From: Fulvivirga sp.
Lineage (GTDB): Bacteria > Bacteroidota > Bacteroidia > Cytophagales > Cyclobacteriaceae
NCBI GenBank assembly: GCA_028280565.1
Contig: JANQLQ010000054.1
Location: forward strand, 1 to 61,246
Reading direction: 5' to 3'
DNA length: 61,246 nt
Shown here: piece by piece, positions 34,391 to 41,117 of the stretch
Layout: every line of letters starts with the position of its first letter
Numbering within the stretch: the first letter of the stretch is position 1
Notes under the pieces: model-generated
What the model saw: the letters and a program-made list of their open reading frames with translations, nothing else
Databases searched by the model: none
What the model was told of the DNA's origin: nothing
Position numbers and translations under genes: made by a program

Positions 34391-34461
34391 TGGTGAGTTT
34401 GGTCTATCCTAGTGTGCAGGTTTGCGCAGCTTGTGACTAGGGTTCGATACTTAGCTCGCTT
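34391..34461 (+). ncRNA. Degenerate tRNA-like unit between Asn and Lys
   Basis: GGTGAG (34392-34397) can pair with CTCGCT (34455-34460) using two wobbles. The T-arm is CTAGG/CTTAG with an 8-nt loop GTTCGATA, one base too long. TGTGC/GCGCA could form an anticodon stem with a 6-nt loop. No proper D-arm is found. Probably a non-translational tRNA relic or mimic. Confidence 0.45.
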
Positions 34462-34469
34462 AAAAAAGA

Positions 34470-34542
34470 GTGCCTGTAGCTCAACAGGTAGAGCTCCGAA
34501 CTTTTAATTCGGAGGTTGGAAGTTCGATCCTTCCCAGGCACA
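34470..34542 (+). tRNA. tRNA-Lys(UUU)
   Basis: Acceptor GTGCCTG/CAGGCAC (perfect), D-arm GCTC/GAGC, anticodon stem CCGAA/TTCGG with loop CTTTTAA (UUU), variable AGGTT, T-arm GGAAG TTCGATC CTTCC, discriminator A. There is no encoded CCA. It is the cleanest tRNA of the array. tRNA-Lys(UUU) is the known target of the anticodon nuclease PrrC. Confidence 0.88.
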
Positions 34543-34570
34543 CAGGACATTTTTTGAAGAAAATATTTAT

Positions 34571-34610
34571 TGCGCAGAAACACTGCGTACTTAGGTAGGA
34601 ACTTTGAAAT
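34571..34610 (+). promoter_or_regulatory. Inverted-repeat promoter motif, copy b
   Basis: TGCGCA (34571-34576), 7-nt spacer GAAACAC, TGCGTA (34584-34589), then exactly 12 nt to CTTTGAAAT (34602-34610). GAACTTTG fits the -7 consensus with one mismatch. It would start an RNA near 34613 covering the permuted tRNA units and possibly the slipin gene. Confidence 0.7.
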
Positions 34611-34649
34611 AGGGTTGAGTTAAAGTGACTCGATCGGGTTGTTAGCTGC

Positions 34650-34671
34650 CCCCCCGACAACTGTCGGGGGG
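34650..34671 (+). terminator. Attenuator-like GC hairpin in the second RNA leader
   Basis: CCCCCCGACA (34650-34659) pairs with TGTCGGGGGG (34662-34671), followed by GTTTGAT. It is preceded by GCTGCC and lies ~45 nt after promoter motif b, mirroring the hairpin at 33203 after motif a. The short U run makes full termination uncertain. Confidence 0.55.
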
Positions 34672-34674
34672 TTT

Positions 34675-34760
34675 GATAACCGGCAAGATAGTGGCGATTG
34701 TGCCTACCCTGGACATGGAGGGATATAGGTTTGAATCCCGCTTCCAAGGTACACAGCGCT
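34675..34760 (+). ncRNA. Possible degenerate tRNA-like element
   Basis: GGTTTGAATCCCG (34728-34740) resembles a T-arm half, but its 5' stem strand no longer matches; GGGAT/ATCCC (34720-34738) pairs instead with a 10-nt loop. CCCT/AGGG upstream could be a long variable arm. No acceptor partner was found. Low confidence. Confidence 0.25.
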
Positions 34761-34929
34761 ATTTAAATAATATTGAAATGCTTTTTTGAAGCAGAACTAA
34801 AGATCTTCCCCTAAAGGGAGGCACAGAAAAAAACGGGTGGCAGCAAGACCTGGCGAGAGTTTCTGTATAGCTCCGTAGTGCTCACTAAGCTGTTGAGTAT
34901 GCTGCTTATGTCATGCGTTGTTTTTCCCA

Positions 34930-35009
34930 CTTGTAGGACGCGGGTTCGAATCCCGTCTTTATCTCCCGGAAGGGCTGGATAATGTAGCTCAGTTGGCTAG
35001 AGCATCAAG
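34930..35009 (+). ncRNA. Circularly permuted tRNA-like unit 1
   Basis: The 3' half comes first: CTTGT (34930-34934), variable AGGAC, T-arm GCGGG TTCGAAT CCCGT (34940-34956), acceptor strand CTTTATC (34957-34963). After a 14-nt linker with a CCC-GGAA-GGG hairpin comes the 5' half: acceptor GATAATG (34978-34984), T8-A9, D-arm GCTC/GAGC with GG loop (34987-35003) and TCAAG (35005-35009). Acceptor strands pair 6/7 and anticodon-stem strands 4/5, with U-U mismatches. No normally ordered partner exists. The molecule would be open at the anticodon loop. Confidence 0.65.
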
Positions 35010-35012
35010 TAC

Positions 35013-35096
35013 CCTGTAGGATGTGGGTTCGACTCCCACCTCGCCGGACGGCGTGTAGTTCAATGGCAGAACGACAGGAATGGACTGCAAATCCAT
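35013..35096 (+). ncRNA. Circularly permuted tRNA-like unit 2
   Basis: The 3' half: CCTGT (35013-35017), variable AGGAT, T-arm GTGGG TTCGACT CCCAC (35023-35039), acceptor CTCGCCG (35040-35046). After 2 nt (GA) the 5' half: acceptor CGGCGTG (35049-35055), T8-A9, D-arm GTTC/GAAC (35058-35072), then ACAGG (35074-35078). Acceptor pairing is 6/7, with a U-U mismatch at the same place as in unit 1; ACAGG/CCTGT pairs 5/5. It is followed by a complete tRNA-Cys-like anticodon arm, ATGGA CTGCAAA TCCAT (35080-35096). Only 3 nt separate it from unit 1. Confidence 0.68.
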
Positions 35097-35417
35097 TTTG
35101 ATGAAGTCGTCAGCTTCTAAAATATGACACATTCTGAAAGCAGGATGAAATTGGCTCGCTGCATTCTTTCTCGGGAGAGTGGAGCAGTCTTGAAAGTGTT
35201 TTGCAATAGTGAGGATACCGCTTGGAGAGGCTCCGTTGCTTTGCTTAAAAATGACTCTTTAGTACTCATGACCAGGTTCTGATCATGATGAAATGAAATC
35301 GCTTTTAAGGAAACTGATCGATTCAATCCAGGCTGAATCGCTATTCCACATTGGAAAGATGGCTGACTTCAGACTGTTTTCTTTTAATGAATTTTTAACC
35401 CTATAAATATAAATGTG
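35097..35417. other. Region between the permuted RNA units and the slipin gene
   Basis: No gene is supported. GTCGT (35106-35110) could pair with ACGAC (35071-35075) as an alternative to the unit 2 fold. Small hairpins such as GATTCA/TGAATC occur near 35320-35340. No clear terminator is seen, so the slipin gene may be read through from promoter motif b; the last 20 bp are AT-rich. Confidence 0.4.
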
Positions 35418-36518
35418 ATGAAAAGGATCAGGGTAAATGCTGGTAAAATCGGTTTAGTGTTTAAAAAGGGTGATTACAAACGAGTGATCACAACAGGAAC
35501 ACACTGGCTAACTCCTTTTAAAAAGGTTGCTATCTACGATTTAGCCAAGCCGTTCTATCCTTCAATCGAACTTAACGTGTTGTTGAGGGATGAAGAGTTA
35601 GCAAAACATCTCACCATTGTTGAGGTCAGCGATAACGAACTTGCCATTCAATACGAGAATAGTAACTTCAAAGCTGTCTTGACACCGGGTAGATATGCTT
35701 TCTGGAAAGGACTGGTAGACTACACATTCGTAAAGGCCGACCTAAGTAAAGTTGAGATCACAGGAGCGATCGATCTCCTAGCCATAAAAAGAAAAGAGTT
35801 GGTACCTTATGTACGTGTTTGCAAGGTGGACTCCTTCCAAAATGGTGTTTTATTCGTGGATAATAAAGTCGAGAAGATCTTAGGTCCGGGCGAATACTAC
35901 TTCTGGAAGAATGCACAAGACGTGACCGTATCTAAGGTTGACTTAAGGCAACAGCAAATGGAAGTCTCTGGCCAGGAGATCTTGACCAAAGATAAAGCTG
36001 CTTTGAGAATAAGTTTCTATACCCAATACAAAGTGGTAGATGTAACCAAGGCAGTCATCGACAACAAAGATTACGAAAAGCAATTGTACATATTAATGCA
36101 GTTCGCTTTGCGTGAATACATAGGTACTTTGACATTGGACGAATTGTTGGAAAACAAGGAGGCCATAACCAAATACGTGATGGACACTTTGAAAGATAAA
36201 GCTGCCGCGCTGGGTGTTGAGGTCAAGAGCTGCGGTGTAAGGGACATCATCTTGCCTGGTGACATGAAAGAGATCATGAACCAGGTATTGATCGCCCAAA
36301 AGCAAGCCCAGGCTAATGTAATTGCCAGGAGGGAAGAAACCGCTTCTACCCGAAGCTTGCTTAATACGGCTAAGTTGATGGAGGAAAACGACATGCTATT
36401 CAAATTGAAAGAGATGGAATATGTCGAAAAAATTGCCGAGAAAATAGGTGAGATCACTGTTGCAGGTAATGGACAGATCATAGACCAATTAAAAGGCATT
36501 TTTACTCCAGGTAAGTAA
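35418..36518 (+). CDS. Slipin / SPFH (Band 7) family protein
   Basis: I use the ATG at 35418 (366 residues); an in-frame GTG is one codon upstream. Three related N-terminal beta segments end in GTHWL, GRYAFWKG and GEYYFWKN (about residues 20-30, 92-100 and 157-165). The SPFH core follows (about 180-290), then a coiled-coil tail (about 290-350, IAQKQAQANVIARREETAST). There is no obvious N-terminal membrane anchor, unlike classical slipins. SPFH proteins build oligomeric scaffolds on membranes. Placement between the tRNA-like RNAs and rtcB suggests a scaffold or localisation role in RNA repair, which is inference. Confidence 0.85.
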   Translation: MKRIRVNAGKIGLVFKKGDYKRVITTGTHWLTPFKKVAIYDLAKPFYPSIELNVLLRDEELAKHLTIVEVSDNELAIQYENSNFKAVLTPGRYAFWKGLVDYTFVKADLSKVEITGAIDLLAIKRKELVPYVRVCKVDSFQNGVLFVDNKVEKILGPGEYYFWKNAQDVTVSKVDLRQQQMEVSGQEILTKDKAALRISFYTQYKVVDVTKAVIDNKDYEKQLYILMQFALREYIGTLTLDELLENKEAITKYVMDTLKDKAAALGVEVKSCGVRDIILPGDMKEIMNQVLIAQKQAQANVIARREETASTRSLLNTAKLMEENDMLFKLKEMEYVEKIAEKIGEITVAGNGQIIDQLKGIFTPGK

Positions 36519-36520
36519 AG

Positions 36521-36552
36521 AAAAAGGGAATGTGAATCTGCATTCCCTTTTT
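36521..36552 (+). terminator. Terminator between slipin and rtcB
   Basis: AAAAAGGGAATG pairs with CATTCCCTTTTT around an 8-nt loop, with a U run. It separates the slipin transcript from rtcB, which has its own promoter motif (36572). Confidence 0.85.
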
Positions 36553-36571
36553 ATACTCAAAGTAATTTTAA

Positions 36572-36611
36572 CTACGCAAAAATACTGCGCACATGTAGTA
36601 TTTCTTTGAAA
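36572..36611 (+). promoter_or_regulatory. Inverted-repeat promoter motif, copy c (rtcB)
   Basis: CTACGCA (36572-36578), spacer AAAATAC, TGCGCA (36586-36591), then exactly 12 nt to CTTTGAAA (36604-36611). The rtcB ATG begins at 36613, so if TTTCTTTG is the -7 box, transcription would start at or next to the ATG, giving a leaderless or nearly leaderless mRNA. Confidence 0.7.
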
Positions 36612-36612
36612 C

Positions 36613-38034
36613 ATGGAAAACGAAAAAACAAATATCACAGGGAAGCATATACTGGAGATTGGGTACCCAGCAGGGAAAGTAATAGGCGTAGCCATAGAAG
36701 TGGCCAAGTCGGGTCTGGCTGGAAATAGCCCAGAAGGAATAATTAAAGCCCTGGCTGATGTTCTTACCCATCCGGAGCAATATCTCAATGACCCGACGCT
36801 GGCACCTATAGCCACCGAGTTATTGAGCCCTAAAGATGACGTCATGTCCTTAAGAGATACCCCGGACCTGTACAAAGTCTATGGTGCAGAAGGTATTGAG
36901 CAAGGGGCACTGAACCAGGTTGAAACGGCGATGAGGTTACCCATTGCCAAGGCCGGAGCATTGATGCCCGATGCGCACCAAGGGTATGGACTCCCTATTG
37001 GAGGAGTCCTGGCTACGGAGAATGCTGTTATCCCTTATGGCGTGGGCGTAGATATCGGGTGCAGGATGTGTATGACGATCTATGACATCCCGGAATCCAT
37101 CCTTGCGGATAGGAAAGAGGATCTCAAAAAGATGCTGATGATGAATACCAAGTTTGGCAAGGCTACTTTCAAAAAACCCAAAGACCACGAGGTGTTGGAA
37201 CATCATCTTTTTAACGAGATCAAGGTAGTAGGAGAGCTGAAAGACCGGGCAGCGGCTCAAATTGGTAGCTCAGGAGGTGGTAATCACTTTGTTGAATTTG
37301 GCGTGACCGAAATTGAGGATGAACATAACGAGTTCAATTTACCCGTAGGTAGATACCTTGCGCTACTTTCTCATTCGGGGTCAAGGGGGTTTGGCGCTAA
37401 CATCGCAAAGCATTATACCAAATTGGCTATGGAGCTCTGTAAGCTTCCCCAGGAGGCCCGGCACCTGGCATGGTTAGACCTGGATACGGAGGCTGGGCAA
37501 GAATATTGGCTGGCGATGAACCTGGCCGGTGAATACGCCTCCGCCTGCCATCACCAGATCCACGAGCGGATGGCCGTAGGTTTAAGAGCCACTCCTGTCA
37601 CCATGATTGAAAACCATCACAACTTCGCGTGGAAGGAAAAAGACAAAGATGGAAATGAGATCATCGTACATAGAAAGGGTGCTACACCTGCTGGTAAAGG
37701 AGTGTTGGGCATCATTCCTGGGTCTATGACCGCCCCCGGCTATATTGTAAGAGGTAAAGGAGAGGAATCTTCGATCAACTCAGCTTCTCACGGTGCCGGC
37801 CGGGCAATGTCCAGGACCCAGGCGAAAAACAAGTTGGATAAAACCAGTGTCCTGGAGCATATTCATTCGGCAGGTGTGGAAGTGATCGGTTCCGGGTTGG
37901 ATGAAGCGCCAATGGCTTATAAGGACATTAAACAGGTGATGGAATTCCAAAAGGACCTGGTGGAGATCGTAGGCTCTTTTCAGCCCAGGATAGTAAGGAT
38001 GTGTGGAGATGAGAAGTTTCAGGAGGTGGATTGA
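36613..38034 (+). CDS. rtcB: RtcB-family tRNA/RNA 3'-phosphate ligase
   Basis: 473 residues with all RtcB active-site features: DAHQGYGLPIGG (about 120-131), D147 and C150 in GVGVDIGC (metal), N224/H225/E228 in GGGNHFVEFG, H254 in HSGSRG, H335/H336 in NHHNFAW, and H393 in SASHGAGRAMSR, the guanylylated histidine region. It is ~65 residues longer than E. coli RtcB, mainly through an N-terminal segment (NITGKHILEIGYPAGK). RtcB joins 2',3'-cyclic-phosphate or 3'-phosphate ends to 5'-OH ends, the ends left by anticodon nucleases. No archease or RtcA gene lies nearby. Together with the tRNA array this indicates an RNA-repair locus. Confidence 0.95.
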   Translation: MENEKTNITGKHILEIGYPAGKVIGVAIEVAKSGLAGNSPEGIIKALADVLTHPEQYLNDPTLAPIATELLSPKDDVMSLRDTPDLYKVYGAEGIEQGALNQVETAMRLPIAKAGALMPDAHQGYGLPIGGVLATENAVIPYGVGVDIGCRMCMTIYDIPESILADRKEDLKKMLMMNTKFGKATFKKPKDHEVLEHHLFNEIKVVGELKDRAAAQIGSSGGGNHFVEFGVTEIEDEHNEFNLPVGRYLALLSHSGSRGFGANIAKHYTKLAMELCKLPQEARHLAWLDLDTEAGQEYWLAMNLAGEYASACHHQIHERMAVGLRATPVTMIENHHNFAWKEKDKDGNEIIVHRKGATPAGKGVLGIIPGSMTAPGYIVRGKGEESSINSASHGAGRAMSRTQAKNKLDKTSVLEHIHSAGVEVIGSGLDEAPMAYKDIKQVMEFQKDLVEIVGSFQPRIVRMCGDEKFQEVD

Positions 38035-38447
38035 TGATGAAAGTGGCTGAGCATACAAGCCCGCTCCATGAAGAACTTTGTACTCACTTTAAGTATTACT
38101 GGTGCAAATTCTTCGATTATTATACTAGCGAAGACTTTCGTGCTTTTTAACAAGATAGTATTTCATGGTATTCCAGTTATACCAGCCAATTGAGATAGCT
38201 TATTGAAAGACATTTTCATTAAACAGGTAGGATGTTGATTTAAATGAAATAATTTCTAGATAAAACATTTTTTTGAAAGAAATTGTAGATCTACGTATTA
38301 ATATCGCTTAGTTGATTTGTAGTGCTTTTTATCTGATGTTTGGAGCCTTCATTTTACGCAATACATCCAACTAGTTTATCATTTAATTTGGTGGAATAAA
38401 TTAAAGCCTTTGCCGCGTAACTGGTGATAAGGCTATATAATAGCGAT
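38035..38447. other. AT-rich intergenic region
   Basis: It lies between convergent genes (rtcB and the TPR membrane protein). No gene, tRNA or strong terminator is visible; only short palindromes such as GTAGATCTAC occur. Confidence 0.4.
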
Positions 38448-39707
38448 TTATTCTTGGGTATTAGCGTAAAACTGGTAGCCAACGAAACCGTAAATTAGCC
38501 AATTAAAAATCTTTAAAGCTGTACCAGGGAGAATCAAAGCAGATAGTATTACAATACCACATGCTATTCCAAATATAGTTCCTGCTGTTTTCAAGTTACG
38601 TTTGCTTTTCTCTAAACTCGCGTTTTCAATCGAACTAATCACCACCGTCAAGGCGATACCAGAACAAAGAATATAGAAACCGAAATTATACCACTCTACC
38701 TGGTCCCCAACTAACAGGATGATGATCAATCCGATTAATGATGAAGCTAATAATGCCGCGGAGAGATTAGCTGTTTTTAATTCATTTTGACTTAAAAGAT
38801 ACTTGCCAAACGAGTGAAATCTTAAAAAGATGTTTGATACCGGACCAATAATCCATGTAGAAATGGCAAAGAATATATAAATGATAACAATGCCTTTTGC
38901 AATTGGGCTGAAGACCCCAAGTTCTTCTGAATACCTGTCTAAACCTTGGACTAGCAAGTATCCAATAATTACTACCGCCCAGCGTATTTGCGGGTTCAAA
39001 CTTTGCATCCAAAAAACGTATTTCAGGAATAGCCGATAGTATAAGTTAGTTGACTTTATTGCGTGTAACATCCCTGATTGGGCGTAATCATTATTGGGAT
39101 CTAACCTCAGGGCTTCTCGAAAGTGCTCTTTGGCTTTTAGCGTATTTCCCTTTTCTAATTCACTGAACCCAACTGTAGCATGCGTGTTGGGGTTCATGGG
39201 ATTACTTTTAAGTGCCTGCTTATCTGCCTCTACATGTTCCTCTTTTCTGCCTAATTTGAGTAAAGCTCTACTACGTTGATTCAAGCAGGATTCATCTTGC
39301 GGGTCAAGCTCAAGGCCGGTATTGGCAGCTGCCAGGGCTTCTTCGAACTGAGCGTCTTCAATATGTACCATGGCTTTTACCGCATGGGCCTCCACTAACG
39401 AAGGGTTGAAACTCAAAGCACTATTGAGAAATTTTAAAGCGTTCTTTCGCTTCCCTAATCTTGCTTGTGTTACACCTTTTAGATATAAAATAATAGAATT
39501 AGACGCATCAAATTTGAGAATATCATCGACAATTTCATCTGCTTTTTCATCCTGGCCCAGTCCTAGGTGTGACTGGGTCAGCATCGTTAAGCCCTCAATA
39601 TCTTCCGGGTTAGTTGCCAGGTAGCTTTTGATCTCTTTTTGTGCTTCTCCAAATCGATCCTGGTTTAATAGGTATTCGGCTTTTCGTAGTGAGTTTTCTA
39701 ATTCCAT
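38448..39707 (-). CDS. TPR protein with C-terminal membrane domain (triad member 3)
   Basis: 419 residues: TPR repeats over about 1-215 (LRKAEYLLNQDRFGEAQKEI, ALSFNPSLVEAHAVKAMVHI, ALRLDPNNDYAQSG), then ~5-6 membrane helices (about 230-415). It is a paralogue of 41118-42389 in layout and starts 11 bp after the TPR-AAA ATPase, so the three genes form an operon. TPRs should face the cytoplasm and bind a partner, possibly the ATPase. I know no described system with this composition. Confidence 0.75.
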   Translation of the reverse strand: MELENSLRKAEYLLNQDRFGEAQKEIKSYLATNPEDIEGLTMLTQSHLGLGQDEKADEIVDDILKFDASNSIILYLKGVTQARLGKRKNALKFLNSALSFNPSLVEAHAVKAMVHIEDAQFEEALAAANTGLELDPQDESCLNQRSRALLKLGRKEEHVEADKQALKSNPMNPNTHATVGFSELEKGNTLKAKEHFREALRLDPNNDYAQSGMLHAIKSTNLYYRLFLKYVFWMQSLNPQIRWAVVIIGYLLVQGLDRYSEELGVFSPIAKGIVIIYIFFAISTWIIGPVSNIFLRFHSFGKYLLSQNELKTANLSAALLASSLIGLIIILLVGDQVEWYNFGFYILCSGIALTVVISSIENASLEKSKRNLKTAGTIFGIACGIVILSALILPGTALKIFNWLIYGFVGYQFYANTQE

Positions 39708-39718
39708 TTTCTTATGGA

Positions 39719-41044
39719 TTATTTTTTTATTTTTAGGTAGGCCAGGATTTCATCATAAATCCCAGAATCGTTGGCGTATACTGCATAGTTTTTGGCGGTC
39801 TGGAACCATTCTTTTGTGCTAGGTCTAGCACTTTTTATCGCAGATATTACGTCTTTTGTAGCCAGCGGTGATGGTTTCCCTTTCTTTATAGCTTCCTGTA
39901 GTTTAGCCTCAACTGCTACATCAATACACGCATAGATATCAGCCCCGGAGAAGCCTTCAGATAATTTAGCCAATTTTTGATAATCAATACTCTCTGTTGG
40001 TTTTTTTGCCAAGGTAAGCTTAAATATTTCTATTCTGCTTTCTGTAGATGGAGGCTGTACAAATATCAGGCGGTCAAACCTGCCAGGTCTTCTAAAGGCT
40101 GAATCCAAATGCCAAGGAGCGTTGGTAGCACCTATCACTAAAATGCCGTCATTATCACTGTTGATACCATCCAACTCTGCTAGAAACTGATTGATTAAGT
40201 TGCGGCCTCCGCTCGTTCTTAGGTCATTTCGATTGGCCCCCAGCGCATCTATTTCATCAAAAAAAAGCACACAGGGTGATATGGCTCTCGCTTTTTCAAA
40301 GAGCATATTCAGCTTTTTTTCGCTCTGGCCGATGTACATATCCAATATTTCATCTATGCCTACTGAAATAAACTCGGAATCTATTTCACCTGCGGTAGCT
40401 TTGGATAAATAGGTTTTTCCACATCCGGGGGGACCATAAAACAAAATACCACCACCAATTTTTTTTCCGTAAGACTTGTATAAACTAGCGTGTTTAAGGG
40501 GATGTATGATTTTTAATTCTATTTGTTCTTTTTCAAGTTCCATCCCTCCCACATCCTTAAACTTGATGATATCCTTTTTGCCAAATAGCTGATCTTCTAT
40601 TTCATCCGACAATGAAGGTTCTTCCTCTTCATCAGACTTTTCAAGTGGGTCAACGACAAGTTTATTCTCAATGGTGCTGTCTTGAAAGTCCGGCTTAAGT
40701 GCTTTGATCTTATGAAAGGTTTCAACCGCCTCATGTGCATTGTTTTCATTGATCTGAACATAACATAAGAGTGTAAGCGCCTCAATATTTTCTGGGTCTT
40801 GATTGAGCAATTCCTCCAGGATGACAATAGCTGTGCTATATTCCTTTTTTCCGAAATAACTCCTGGCTAATCCTATCCTGCCGTTTTGATCATTTGGGTC
40901 TTGGGATAGCAGATTCAAACATTCAGATTGAAGGTCATCCCAAAACTCATATTTTATTAACGTGTCGAGTAAAATTTTGAGGAGATATTGGTTGTCAGGA
41001 GAAGCTGCCAGCGCTTCTCGCAGTTTTTTTATTTCGTCATTCAT
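39719..41044 (-). CDS. TPR-AAA ATPase (Vps4/FtsH-like AAA module)
   Basis: 441 residues: TPR helices (about 1-120), an acidic linker (about 130-150, KSDEEEEPSLSDEIE) and a classical AAA domain (about 160-410) with Walker A GPPGCGKT (204-211), Walker B FFDEIDAL (261-268), sensor N308, arginine fingers R318/R319 and a C-terminal lid (GFSGADIYACIDVA). There is no protease or membrane part. AAA proteins with TPR or MIT front ends remodel or pull apart protein assemblies. Flanking TPR membrane proteins are probable anchors or substrates. Confidence 0.85.
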   Translation of the reverse strand: MNDEIKKLREALAASPDNQYLLKILLDTLIKYEFWDDLQSECLNLLSQDPNDQNGRIGLARSYFGKKEYSTAIVILEELLNQDPENIEALTLLCYVQINENNAHEAVETFHKIKALKPDFQDSTIENKLVVDPLEKSDEEEEPSLSDEIEDQLFGKKDIIKFKDVGGMELEKEQIELKIIHPLKHASLYKSYGKKIGGGILFYGPPGCGKTYLSKATAGEIDSEFISVGIDEILDMYIGQSEKKLNMLFEKARAISPCVLFFDEIDALGANRNDLRTSGGRNLINQFLAELDGINSDNDGILVIGATNAPWHLDSAFRRPGRFDRLIFVQPPSTESRIEIFKLTLAKKPTESIDYQKLAKLSEGFSGADIYACIDVAVEAKLQEAIKKGKPSPLATKDVISAIKSARPSTKEWFQTAKNYAVYANDSGIYDEILAYLKIKK

Positions 41045-41117
41045 GTTTCATGAGTTCCCCAAATATAAGGGTAATGTTCTGGTTGACTAGGATAAGCCGG
41101 TAATCTTCTTGTTTAAC

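Noticed and set aside
33992-35096. A CRISPR array or phage tRNA cluster as explanation for the RNA array
   Set aside because: There are no regularly spaced identical repeats and no cas, integrase or phage structural genes nearby; the spacing is set by tRNA-like folds.
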